Shown here piece after piece: positions 54,862 to 62,326 of a DNA stretch of 64,000 nucleotides. The notes under the pieces were generated by a model that saw only the letters and a list, made by a program, of their open reading frames with translations, was not told where the DNA came from and ran no database searches. This DNA comes from Maridesulfovibrio bastinii DSM 16055 (GTDB taxonomy: Bacteria > Desulfobacterota > Desulfovibrionia > Desulfovibrionales > Desulfovibrionaceae), in contig NZ_AUCX01000019.1 of NCBI RefSeq assembly GCF_000429985.1, positions 1 through 64,000 on the forward strand. Direction: 5' to 3'. A program made the position numbers and the translations under genes. The first letter of the stretch is position 1, and the number at the start of each line of letters is the position of its first letter.

Positions 54862-55230
54862 TTATTCAGAAAGAAGATCCTCTACTGCGGCCAGAAGAGC
54901 TGTGGAGTTAAAAGGTTTGGTGAAAGTATATTTGACGCCGAACATTTTTATCCAGTCCAGAGAATCATAATTGGCCGAGGAACTTCCTCCGGACACCGCA
55001 ATGATTTTAACATCAGGATTTTCTTTCATTAATTCCCTTACAGTCTGGACACCCTCTTTTTCCGGCATAAAAATATCCGTCACAACTAAATCTATATCGC
55101 TGTCAGAATATAATTTCAGAGCTTCAACACCATCTTCAGCCTCTTCTACCTCATAATGCTCATTTTCAAACATCGCCCGCAGGATCTGGCGTGAAATGGG
55201 ATCATCATCAACTACAAGAATTCGGGGCAT
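54862..55230 (-). CDS. single-domain response regulator
   Basis: 122 residues, receiver domain only. Acidic pocket DDD (residues about 8-10), phospho-Asp in VVTDIFMPE (about residue 53), the Ser/Thr of VSGGSS, and Lys in FTKPF near the end. No output domain, so it acts like CheY or as a phosphorelay shuttle. The orphan PAS kinase at 22.9 kb is one possible partner, on no evidence beyond co-residence. Confidence 0.92.
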   Translation of the reverse strand: MPRILVVDDDPISRQILRAMFENEHYEVEEAEDGVEALKLYSDSDIDLVVTDIFMPEKEGVQTVRELMKENPDVKIIAVSGGSSSANYDSLDWIKMFGVKYTFTKPFNSTALLAAVEDLLSE

Positions 55231-55367
55231 CAGTTTCTCCTAAAAAACAGTTTAATCAATCTCAAAACGTATGTTTTAAATATACATTAAATATTTATTA
55301 AATGTCTAGTATTCACTCAAAAAAGCTTACAAAAACAATATAGAAAGGCTATTATAAACCCAATATG

Positions 55368-56525
55368 CTACTTCATGCTTCCTCTGAAAATCTTATATTC
55401 AATAAGTCTGCACTCTATTTTTGCATTGTAGAAAGGTATTCTTCTGGACGATCTTAACCCGACACATTTAGCCAGGTCAAAATTACCCGTAAAGACGTAA
55501 CCCCTATAGCCCTGACAACTGGTCTTTAAAAAATCGCCTATGGCCGAATATGTGTTTTGCAGCTCGGCAGGGTTGCCAAGACGTTCCCCGTATTCAGGGT
55601 TAATCACCACAACTCCGCCATTGTCAGGAATCTCTGTTTTCCTGAAATCACATACATCAAATTCAATGTGATGTTCAACACCTGCTTCGCGGGCATTTTT
55701 CCTTGCGGCTTCAATCGCTTCCGGGTCAATATCTGTGGCGATAATTCTGCCTGTAATTTCAGTGCGTTCCTTCTGTTCAGCTTCGGCGCAGAGCTGATCA
55801 AAATAATTTTCATCATATCCGGGCAAACGCATAAAGGCGAAATCGTCCCGCAAAAGTCCGGGTGCTCCGTTAAGCCCGATAAGAGCGGCTTCTATAGCCA
55901 GAGTTCCACTACCGCACATGGGAGAAATAAAATTGCCCTTTCCAAACCAGCCGGTTGCGGAAATGATGGACGCGGCAAGAGTCTCCTGCAAAGGAGCCTT
56001 ATGCGGAAATTTACGGTATCCCCTTCTCGAAAGCGGTTCACCGGATGTATCAAGGTAAACCACGCAATCACTGTCGCGCCAATAGAGAAAAGGAATTATG
56101 CCGCACAGATCAGGACCGGAATGTGGACGTTTTCCCGTAACTTCACGCATTCTGTCTACTATTGCGTCTTTAACTTTTACATTGGCAAATCTGGAGTCGT
56201 TAACAGTTTCCGTTTTCACAGAGGAAGTGACTGTGAGATAATCGTCAGAGGTTAGCACCCTTTCCCAGACTATTGATTTGACATTATCGTACAGTTCTTC
56301 GGGAGTGGAAGCCTGAAATCTTTTAAGCTGGTATAAAACCCTGTGACCGGAACGAACATAAAGATTAAGCTTCATACATTCGTTTAATGAAGCTTTTATT
56401 TCTACTCCGGCAACCTTTTCTTCCCTGATTTTAAAACCCATTCTGTCCAGCTCTTTGGCTAGATATGGAGAAAAACCTTTCGGACAGGTAACCAGAACTA
56501 TACTTTTTCTTTCAAAATCAAGCAT
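55368..56525 (-). CDS. THUMP-domain RNA methyltransferase (RlmL/Trm14-like)
   Basis: 385 residues. N-terminal THUMP part (VTCPKGFSPYLAKELDRMGF ... VYVRSGHRVLYQLKRF-like), then a class I methyltransferase with FISPMCGSGTLAIEAALIG (AdoMet loop), IIATDIDPEAIEAARKNA and VINPEYGERLG. The last is the catalytic N-P-P-Y motif with the second Pro replaced by Glu311. The family methylates exocyclic nitrogen of G in 23S rRNA or tRNA. Whether the change affects activity is unknown. Confidence 0.88.
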   Translation of the reverse strand: MLDFERKSIVLVTCPKGFSPYLAKELDRMGFKIREEKVAGVEIKASLNECMKLNLYVRSGHRVLYQLKRFQASTPEELYDNVKSIVWERVLTSDDYLTVTSSVKTETVNDSRFANVKVKDAIVDRMREVTGKRPHSGPDLCGIIPFLYWRDSDCVVYLDTSGEPLSRRGYRKFPHKAPLQETLAASIISATGWFGKGNFISPMCGSGTLAIEAALIGLNGAPGLLRDDFAFMRLPGYDENYFDQLCAEAEQKERTEITGRIIATDIDPEAIEAARKNAREAGVEHHIEFDVCDFRKTEIPDNGGVVVINPEYGERLGNPAELQNTYSAIGDFLKTSCQGYRGYVFTGNFDLAKCVGLRSSRRIPFYNAKIECRLIEYKIFRGSMK

Positions 56526-56768
56526 TGCATCCCTTCAGCATAGAATATCGTCACGAATTTTATAAAACTCGCGCTTATAGTAATTATTATCATAAAAATT
56601 GTTTGGAATAAAATAAAAACAGGAGATGCGAAAACTTTGCTTCCCACAGAAAAAATTATTCCCCCCAAAAAACATATACCACCATTATTTGAGGTGACAT
56701 ACTGTCATTGGAGGGAAAAAACAACAATTAAGGTAAATTTGACAGAAATAGATTAAAAAAAGGGTCCA

Positions 56769-58013
56769 TTATGCTTCATAAAGATCAAAAAACTCTTTCC
56801 TCGCGTTGGATTGAGCCACCTTTCTTATTGAGTTCAAATCTTCATAATTATCAAGAAGCAGGTCAACAACATCGCTGCTAAACGCAGAACCGGACATATC
56901 TTTAAGCACGGCACGGGCTATATCCATAGGCATTCCATCTCTGTAAGGCCGATCTTCGGTTATGGCGGTAAAAACATCGGCAACAGCAAGAACCTGACAA
57001 TCCAGACTGAGATCAGCTCCTGTAAGCCCGAAAGGATATCCTTTGCCATCAATCCTTTCATGGTGGTTGCAGGCCCATTCCGTGATATTTGTAAAACCCT
57101 GCACCGCGCTTAAAATCTTACGGCAATATTTTGGATGGCTGCGCATCACGGTCCACTCCTCATCCTTGAGAGGCCCGTTTTTCTCCAGAATAGATTCCGG
57201 GACAGCCAGCTTACCGAGATCGTGCAGATTACCTGCAATACGCATGTAGTCGCATTTTATGCTGGGGCTATCCATAAGACAGGTCAGCGTTCCGGCGATT
57301 TCAGCCACACCTCTGGAGTGGGTTGCCGTAAAACTGCTGCGGTAATCAATAATTTTAGAAAAAAGTCTGGTGTACTCAAGAAGCTCGTTATGGCTGAGTT
57401 CTTCATTTTCAAGATGTTCGGGTGCCAGAGTGAAAAGATTATCCTGAGGATTATCAAGCTGATCAGCAAATCCCGGTTGAACAGACAAATCGCAGAATGC
57501 TTCAACATGCAGGGGATTAAACATTATACCTTTTTTCTCGATAATTTTTTGGCGTATCCTTTCCAGCTGCCCTGCTGACGGAACATCTCTTTTGATCTGG
57601 ACATCAATTCTGTCAGCCAGATTAACAACATTGCCACACTCCAGAGTAAAATTGTTTTTATCTTTTATATCAGCATATTTATCGTGATGGTGGCGGATAT
57701 ATTGTGCGACTGAATAAAATCTTGGATACGGTCTGACCAGTCTGTAACCGGCTTCGCAATGAACAATGCCGTCAGTTTCAAACTCAAGGGCATCCAGCCG
57801 GCTCCGATATGAAAGAGCACCAGCATCATGCATCAACCCGGCAAAAAGAAGATCGCGCTGAACCTCTGCGGAATAGCCAAGCTGATGGGAAAGACGTGCT
57901 GCCAGAAATCCTACTCTGACATGATGGTTGCTGACTGCTGACGAAATCAGATCCATGCCAAGTGAAAGCGACTTGATAAGCTCGATTAACCGAACACCTA
58001 AATTTTCACTCAT
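56769..58013 (-). CDS. HD-GYP protein with two HD modules
   Basis: 414 residues. N-terminal HD-like module (NHHVRVGFLAARLSHQLGYS, LMHDAGAL; IRHHHDKYADIK) and C-terminal HD-GYP module with NLHDLGKLAVPESIL and CNHHERIDGKGYPFGLTG, which has the full HHE-x3-G-x-GYP set. HD-GYP enzymes hydrolyse c-di-GMP to GMP. Both halves keep HD residues, so the N-terminal one could bind metal too. No receiver or transmembrane domain, cytosolic. Monocistronic. Confidence 0.88.
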   Translation of the reverse strand: MSENLGVRLIELIKSLSLGMDLISSAVSNHHVRVGFLAARLSHQLGYSAEVQRDLLFAGLMHDAGALSYRSRLDALEFETDGIVHCEAGYRLVRPYPRFYSVAQYIRHHHDKYADIKDKNNFTLECGNVVNLADRIDVQIKRDVPSAGQLERIRQKIIEKKGIMFNPLHVEAFCDLSVQPGFADQLDNPQDNLFTLAPEHLENEELSHNELLEYTRLFSKIIDYRSSFTATHSRGVAEIAGTLTCLMDSPSIKCDYMRIAGNLHDLGKLAVPESILEKNGPLKDEEWTVMRSHPKYCRKILSAVQGFTNITEWACNHHERIDGKGYPFGLTGADLSLDCQVLAVADVFTAITEDRPYRDGMPMDIARAVLKDMSGSAFSSDVVDLLLDNYEDLNSIRKVAQSNARKEFFDLYEA

Positions 58014-58197
58014 TTCCCAACCTCATACATACTTAAAAATCATCGAAAGAATCCGGAAACGGCAATGCCTATCATTGTCAGCAGAACAATCGTATGATTA
58101 TAAAACGAGTCTTACTGGTAAAAAACTTGTCACCTGATACACCCAAAACCAGACCATAATCAATCATTGCCGGGACGTCTTCAGATTTGTAAATTCT

Positions 58198-58656
58198 CTA
58201 CTGCGCCGCACTTACAGGCATTTCTATTTCATACCCTATTGCGAGAATTTTTTCACGGGTCGCAGTGATAAAACCAGCACTCCCCTTCCCGCAATGTCCA
58301 CACGCAAAGGTATAGACACATTTCTGACCACAATTGTTATCCTTTGAGGCATAAATATAGCCATTAATACAGTGCGGGCAATCGCTTTTTAAAAAAACAG
58401 GTTTATTTTTTTCCAGATAATTTTTTTTGTCAGCCTGCCACAGCCGGTAATATTCCTGTGCTGTTTTACCAATATTCAGCGGCAGACGATCCAGATTCTG
58501 AAAAGACTGCAAGATATAGTTCCGTGAATCCGCAGACATAGCCCTGACTCTGTCCAGACAGCTGTTAAAAGAGTCCAGCCGTCCCGGAGCAGTGCCATCA
58601 AGTCCGAATGTAGCATGTATTTTTTTCCAGAGGTCGAGAAATTCAACTTCGGTCAT
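58198..58656 (-). CDS. phage-type small protein with Cys-rich C terminus
   Basis: 152 residues. N-terminal helical part (FLDLWKKIHATFGLD ... LDRLPLNIGKTAQEYYRLWQ) recalls phage-type helicase-loader or replication-adaptor helices but without a firm match. The C terminus has CPHC, CGQKC and CGHCG, enough for one or two zinc knots. Start overlaps the replication-like gene by 4 bases (ATGA type), so translation is coupled and the two likely act together. Function not recognised. Confidence 0.6.
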   Translation of the reverse strand: MTEVEFLDLWKKIHATFGLDGTAPGRLDSFNSCLDRVRAMSADSRNYILQSFQNLDRLPLNIGKTAQEYYRLWQADKKNYLEKNKPVFLKSDCPHCINGYIYASKDNNCGQKCVYTFACGHCGKGSAGFITATREKILAIGYEIEMPVSAAQ

Positions 58657-59696
58657 TTTTTATTCCTCTGAAGCTGTGCAAGTTTTAGAAATTCATTTTC
58701 GCTTATCAATTCATTGCCGGGCTGCGGACAGTCGTTCCACATTTCCTCTTTGAGCCAGCGCGAAGCACAGGGTACGAAGCGTCCTTTTTCTCTTTGCCAC
58801 TGGCTGGTAAGCGACTGGGTGTTCAGTGCTGAAAGTAAATTATCAAGGTCCGGGAGCAGATTCTTGAGGTGAAGCCTTTTCCATTCCCTTAAGGCGGCCG
58901 AACGGCCCTGCTTGCGCGGGTATTCCTTCCAGAAAAGATCAAAGCCGTCACACCCGCTCTCCTTTGCTCCTGAGATTTTTCCATCAGGGTTCTGCACTGG
59001 CTCTGCCACAGAATCAGGAGAGAGAGATTTCTTATTCTTTTCTTTCTTTATATCTTGTTCTGTTGCGGCACCGGATGATGCCGTGCTGCTACAGACATTG
59101 CTTGCAGGATGAAGCTCACATTGCGGCGATGAAAGCGTCTGCGGTTGAGCTGCTGATTGAGTTCCCGGTTGAGTATTCGGTTGTGCAATCGCTTGAGTAT
59201 TCGGTTGTGCAATCGCTTGAGTATTCGGTTGTGCAATCGCTTGAGTATTCGGATGAGCAATCGCTTGAGTATTCGGTTGTGCAATCGCTTGAGTATTCGG
59301 ATGAGCATTCGGCAGGTTGTCCTGCTGTCTCAGTGGCTGAACATGGTCTGAGGAAACTATTTTTCCATCGATCATGGTGCTCGACTGATATTTGTCCCAG
59401 TTCGGCACGGTTATGATTGTAAACCTGTTGGCCCTGCTGCTAATTTTAATAAAACCGTCGGCTTGCAGTTTTTTCAGCATGCGTGTCAGGCTGGTGCGGT
59501 CCAGCCCGAGTTCCGCACACCATGAGGAGACCACTATCCCGGTCTGACCGCATTTAAGCTCCACCCCTCGAAAAGCTGTCTTCTTGCGGCAGACTCTGAC
59601 CAGAAGCGAAAGCATAAGACCACGGTAGGCCAGCCCCCTGCTCCATGAAACATTATCCTCAATCCTGCGCCAGAGTTTGATATACCCTCTGTTCAA
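58653..59696 (-). CDS. phage-like replication protein with HTH and 8-residue repeats
   Basis: About 347 residues from TTG 59696: AAGGAG lies exactly 7 bases upstream, whereas the ATG at 59780 has no good ribosome-binding site. Residues 1-90 (RGYIKLWRRIEDN ... GLDRTSLTRMLKKLQADGFIKI) form a winged helix as in phage replication organisers. Then a low-complexity linker of PNTQAIAQ units, and a C-terminal helical region (FWKEYPRKQGRSAALREWKR) often seen at the end of phage O-type initiators. Such proteins bring a helicase or primase to origin DNA. Sits in a seemingly core location beside HD-GYP, so it is either a prophage remnant or adopted by the host. Confidence 0.7.
   Translation of the reverse strand: MNRGYIKLWRRIEDNVSWSRGLAYRGLMLSLLVRVCRKKTAFRGVELKCGQTGIVVSSWCAELGLDRTSLTRMLKKLQADGFIKISSRANRFTIITVPNWDKYQSSTMIDGKIVSSDHVQPLRQQDNLPNAHPNTQAIAQPNTQAIAHPNTQAIAQPNTQAIAQPNTQAIAQPNTQPGTQSAAQPQTLSSPQCELHPASNVCSSTASSGAATEQDIKKEKNKKSLSPDSVAEPVQNPDGKISGAKESGCDGFDLFWKEYPRKQGRSAALREWKRLHLKNLLPDLDNLLSALNTQSLTSQWQREKGRFVPCASRWLKEEMWNDCPQPGNELISENEFLKLAQLQRNKK
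59175..59310 (-). repeat. 24-bp coding tandem repeat
   Basis: Five full units begin at 59175, 59199, 59223, 59247 and 59271 (attcggttgtgcaatcgctt plus gagt; unit 4 has ggatgag), and a partial one at 59295. In protein they read (A)(Q/H)PNTQAI. Near-identical DNA units suggest recent slippage or gene conversion. Confidence 0.95.
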
Positions 59697-59716
59697 CGAA
59701 CTTCTCCTTTTTATAG

Positions 59717-59740
59717 TAGTTAAAGTATGCCCTTTAACTA
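59717..59740 (-). promoter_or_regulatory. palindromic operator upstream of the replication-like gene
   Basis: tagttaaag (59717-59725) and ctttaacta (59732-59740) form a perfect 9-bp inverted repeat around tatgcc, 20-45 bases ahead of the TTG start and its ribosome-binding site, where a minus-strand promoter would lie. This is a typical spot for a repressor dimer; autoregulation by the HTH protein is conceivable. Confidence 0.55.
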
Positions 59741-59832
59741 TATTCTGCGTCTGTAAGCGGACATATTTAAGCCGACTCATGTCCGCCGGCAGGAAAAAAT
59801 GAAAAAGAAACGAACAGATCCCGGTGTTTTGC

Positions 59833-59860
59833 TTGACATGGAAAAGCGATGAGGTATATC
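59833..59860 (+). promoter_or_regulatory. sigma-70-type promoter of tRNA-Arg
   Basis: TTGACA at 59833-59838, 16-base spacer, TATATC at 59855-59860. Transcription would begin about 7 bases before the tRNA. Confidence 0.65.
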
Positions 59861-59874
59861 AACTTCAACCTCGT

Positions 59875-59951
59875 GGGCAATTAGCTCAGTTGGATAGAGC
59901 GCTAGCCTCCGGAGCTAGAGGCCACAAGTTCGAATCTTGTATTGCCCACCA
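59875..59951 (+). tRNA. tRNA-Arg (anticodon CCG)
   Basis: Acceptor GGGCAAT (59875-59881) with ATTGCCC (59941-59947), discriminator A and encoded CCA (59949-59951). Anticodon stem CTAGC/GCTAG around CTCCGGA gives CCG, reading CGG codons. T-arm TTCGAAT. The gene is complete, but its last 8 bases belong to the left repeat of the integrated element. Confidence 0.97.
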
Positions 59952-59986
59952 CTATATAAAATCATACAGTCTAATAGGACGTCTTA
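59944..59986 (+). repeat. left attachment repeat (attL)
   Basis: 43 bp starting gcccaccactatataaaatc, identical to 62254-62296 except for T/C at 59972/62282. It starts in the last 8 bases of tRNA-Arg and ends just before the tRNA terminator. Confidence 0.85.
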
Positions 59987-60016
59987 AGCCCCTGAATTTC
60001 AGGGGCTTTTCTTTTG
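59987..60016 (+). terminator. terminator of tRNA-Arg
   Basis: agcccctg (59987-59994) pairs with caggggct (60000-60007), then tttcttttg. A similar hairpin follows the right repeat. Confidence 0.85.
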
Positions 60017-60065
60017 TCATTTGTGTCATACACTCTCATAAGGTGTATAGACATACCCATTTTTT

Positions 60066-60119
60066 GTAAGTATGTTTGTGAGTATGTCGAGTATATTCCC
60101 AAAAGACATACTCACAAAA
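60066..60119. promoter_or_regulatory. putative integrase arm sites / int operator
   Basis: Direct pair tgtaagtatgtt (60066-60077) and tgtgagtatgtc (60078-60089), the latter forming a perfect 14-bp inverted repeat with 60106-60119 (gacatactcacaaa) across 16 bases. A related gacatac also lies near 60048. The word tgtaagtatgtt recurs inverted at 62084-62095 near the other end of the element. Confidence 0.55.
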
Positions 60120-60131
60120 TTGGAGATGCAA

Positions 60132-61349
60132 ATGACACTTACTGCCACACAAGTAAAAAACGCCAAACCCAAAGCCAAACTGTACCGCATTGCTGATCAA
60201 GGTGGATTATGCCTTGAAGTAAAGCCTACTGGTAAAAAGTTCTGGCGTTATCGCTATCGATTTGACGGTAAAGCTACCATGCTGACTCTTGGTACATATC
60301 CCGAAGTAAGTCTAGCTGATGCCCGCATAGAGCATATGGAGGCGTCGAGGACTCTTAAGAATGGAATTAACCCGAAGCAGGCAAAAAACGTTAAACTGGC
60401 TGAAGCACAAGCACAAAATGATACTTTTGAACTGGTGGCGCGGGCATGGCTGAAAAAAAACAGCGAATCGTGGACCACAAAAACGTACCGCACCAATGAA
60501 GGCCGTCTCTCAAATCATGTTTTTCCCTACATCGGACACCTGCCCATTTCAGCAATTTCCCCTAAAGACATACTTGGATTACTTCAAAGAATTGAAGCTA
60601 AGGGCACTCTTGAAACCGCACACAGAGTTGCTTCTTTATGTTCGCAAATTTTCAAATATGCAGTCTTTATCAATAAGGTAGAAATCGACCCGGTACAGAT
60701 TGTTAAAGGGGCTTTGCCTCCAATAACAAAAAGCAGAAAACACCGGGCGGCTCTCACTGATCCAATGGAAGTAGGAAAACTCTTACGGTATATCGAAGAA
60801 TACTCTGGGCATTATATTGTAAAACAGGCTTTACGTGTCGGGTTGTACACTTTTACACGTTCAAAAGAAATTCGCGGAATGAAATGGGATGAAATTGATT
60901 TTGACCGCAAAGAGTGGCGAATTCCAGCAGAACGCATGAAAATGCGCAAACCTCACATCGTACCACTTTCAAATCAAGTTCTAACAATTCTTAAGGAAGT
61001 GAAACAGCTTAATAATCCATCAAAATTTGTATTTCCTAGCGTTGTGAATAATTCAAGCATTCTTTCTGAAAACACCCTCAACACAGCTATACGCCGCATG
61101 GGGTATACTAAAGAACAGCTTTGTTATCACGGCTTCCGTGGAACATGCACTACCCTGCTTTATGAAACTGGTTGGCCTAAAGATATGGTCGAACGCCAGC
61201 TTGCGCACGTACAGACAAACCAAGTTCGAGCTGCTTATGATCATGCCCAATATATGGAAGAACGAACCAGAATGATGCAAATTTTCTCAGATTATCTCGA
61301 TAGCCTCCGTGATGGTGGAAGTGTGATTCCGTTTAAGAAAAGAGCTTAA
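60132..61349 (+). CDS. int: P4-type tyrosine recombinase (integrase)
   Basis: 405 residues from ATG 60132 (GGAG six bases upstream; ATG 60126 overlaps it). The N-terminal DUF4102 arm-binding domain (LTATQVKNAKPKAKLYRIAD, GGLCLEVKPTGKKFWRYRY, LGTYPEVSLADAR), a core-binding SAM-like domain, then the catalytic domain with Arg in FTRSKEIRGMKW, YHGFRGTCTTLL (H-x-x-R), and LAHVQTNQVRAAYDHAQY (H and Tyr). This family inserts islands at tRNA 3' ends, as here. Intact by all visible motifs. Confidence 0.95.
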   Translation: MTLTATQVKNAKPKAKLYRIADQGGLCLEVKPTGKKFWRYRYRFDGKATMLTLGTYPEVSLADARIEHMEASRTLKNGINPKQAKNVKLAEAQAQNDTFELVARAWLKKNSESWTTKTYRTNEGRLSNHVFPYIGHLPISAISPKDILGLLQRIEAKGTLETAHRVASLCSQIFKYAVFINKVEIDPVQIVKGALPPITKSRKHRAALTDPMEVGKLLRYIEEYSGHYIVKQALRVGLYTFTRSKEIRGMKWDEIDFDRKEWRIPAERMKMRKPHIVPLSNQVLTILKEVKQLNNPSKFVFPSVVNNSSILSENTLNTAIRRMGYTKEQLCYHGFRGTCTTLLYETGWPKDMVERQLAHVQTNQVRAAYDHAQYMEERTRMMQIFSDYLDSLRDGGSVIPFKKRA

Positions 61350-61386
61350 TACGTATATTGACCATTGTTACCTGAGAGGTTACATT

Positions 61387-61665
61387 ATGATTAAAGGATT
61401 CGCCCATAAGGGGCTAGAAGATTTCTTCAATACCGGAACAACAAGAGGAATTCAGTCCAAGCATGCATCAAAATTAGGCCGAATCCTTGATAGACTTGAT
61501 TCCGCTTTAGATATTCAAGATATGAATGCACCGGGCTTTGGACTTCATCCTTTAAAGGGAAATCTTATAAACCACTATTCTATTAAAATTTCAGGCAACT
61601 GGAGGCTGACTTTCAAATTTGAAAATGGCAACGCCTATGTTGTGAACTATCAAGACTACCATTAA
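61387..61665 (+). CDS. higB: HigB/RelE-family toxin
   Basis: 92 residues. IKGFAHKGLEDFFNTG, PGFGLHPLKGNLINHYSIKI and WRLTFKFENGNAYVVNYQDYH are the HigB pattern (RelE fold), with basic residues and a C-terminal DYH. HigB cleaves mRNA on the ribosome. Stands before its antitoxin gene, in the inverted order normal for hig loci. GAGAGG precedes the ATG. All key segments are present, so the toxin looks functional. Confidence 0.93.
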   Translation: MIKGFAHKGLEDFFNTGTTRGIQSKHASKLGRILDRLDSALDIQDMNAPGFGLHPLKGNLINHYSIKISGNWRLTFKFENGNAYVVNYQDYH

Positions 61666-61678
61666 GCAAGGAGGCTCT

Positions 61679-61990
61679 ATGCACACTACTACACGCAGGC
61701 CGACACACCCCGGAGAAATTATTAAATATGACTATATGGAACCCTTAGGGCTGACAGTAACAGCCTTAGCTGCGCATCTTGGGGTAAGCCGTAAGCATTT
61801 ATCACAAGTCCTTCATGAAAAAACCAGCGTAAGCCCTGTAATGGCTTTACGACTGTCACGGGCATTCAATACCACACCTGATTTATGGCTCAATCTTCAG
61901 CGTAAGCGTGATCTTTGGGAGGCAGAAAACAATACACCAAGCTTTCTTGATGTGACCCCGTTGCCGGGTATCTCAGAGTTGAGCGAGTAA
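61679..61990 (+). CDS. higA: HigA antitoxin, XRE-family
   Basis: 103 residues. RRPTHPGEIIKYDYMEPLGL (conserved HPGE), HTH with TALAAHLGVSRKHLSQVLHEK, then RLSRAFNTTPDLWLNLQRKRDLW. HigA neutralises HigB and represses the operon. Very strong AAGGAGG 6 bases before the ATG, 13 bases after higB. Provides an addiction function to the integrated element. Confidence 0.94.
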   Translation: MHTTTRRPTHPGEIIKYDYMEPLGLTVTALAAHLGVSRKHLSQVLHEKTSVSPVMALRLSRAFNTTPDLWLNLQRKRDLWEAENNTPSFLDVTPLPGISELSE

Positions 61991-62083
61991 ACCAGTTTAT
62001 CACATGACGCAATACTTTCCAGTAAGATAGAGATGCCCCGCCTATGCTGTTGCACTGAAAGTAGGATATAGGGTGTTGTTGTA

Positions 62084-62095
62084 AACATACTTACA
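62084..62095. promoter_or_regulatory. right-side copy of the arm-type word
   Basis: aacatacttaca, the exact reverse complement of tgtaagtatgtt at 60066-60077. It lies inside the element, about 160 bases before the right repeat. Confidence 0.5.
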
Positions 62096-62253
62096 GGGTC
62101 TAGGGTCGCTCCCGTAAAGTCAGTTTCCTTGATAGCTGACCCTGCATTTTTTAAGGATGAGCTTAAAGGAGAGCTTTGGTATGAATACTTTTTCAGTTCC
62201 TAGTAACTATATTTCTGCCTCTGAGCTTTTTGTTCGATGGTGCGGATGTGATG

Positions 62254-62296
62254 GCCCACCACTATATAAAATCATACAGTCCAATAGGACGTCTTA
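62254..62296 (+). repeat. right attachment repeat (attR)
   Basis: Copy of the 43-bp left repeat with one difference at 62282. The tRNA sequence upstream of it is absent here (atg in place of att before gcccacc), as expected when only the tRNA 3' end is duplicated. Confidence 0.85.
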
Positions 62297-62297
62297 C

Positions 62298-62326
62298 GCC
62301 CCGTTTTTACGGGGCTTTTCTTGTTT
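62298..62326 (+). terminator. terminator after the right repeat
   Basis: gccccgt (62298-62304) pairs with acggggc (62309-62315), then ttttcttgtttt. It is positioned like the tRNA-Arg terminator after the left repeat, but with a different loop. Confidence 0.8.

Larger units (their letters stand above)
59944..62296 (+). mobile_element. minimal integrative element in tRNA-Arg: integrase plus HigBA
   Basis: Bounded by 43-bp direct repeats that differ at one base, the left one rooted in the tRNA-Arg 3' end; the repeat offset is 2310 bp. Inside lie a P4-type integrase reading away from the tRNA, a higB-higA pair, a short promoter-proximal frame at the right, and 12-bp inverted words near both ends that look like integrase arm sites. 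No replication, conjugation or capsid genes. Either a very small autonomous or satellite island, or what is left after deletion of a larger one. Confidence 0.75.

Noticed and set aside
59175-59310. CRISPR-like array
   Set aside because: Units are contiguous 24-mers without spacers and lie in frame inside a coding gene.
58964-59416. Plus-strand frame with repeated EYSVVQSL units
   Set aside because: It is the antisense shadow of the 24-bp repeat in the replication-like gene; no ribosome-binding site or family likeness.
59697-59780. ATG 59780 start of the replication-like gene
   Set aside because: It would place the palindrome inside the coding region and has no good ribosome-binding site, whereas TTG 59696 has AAGGAG at 7 bases. 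It is not fully excluded.
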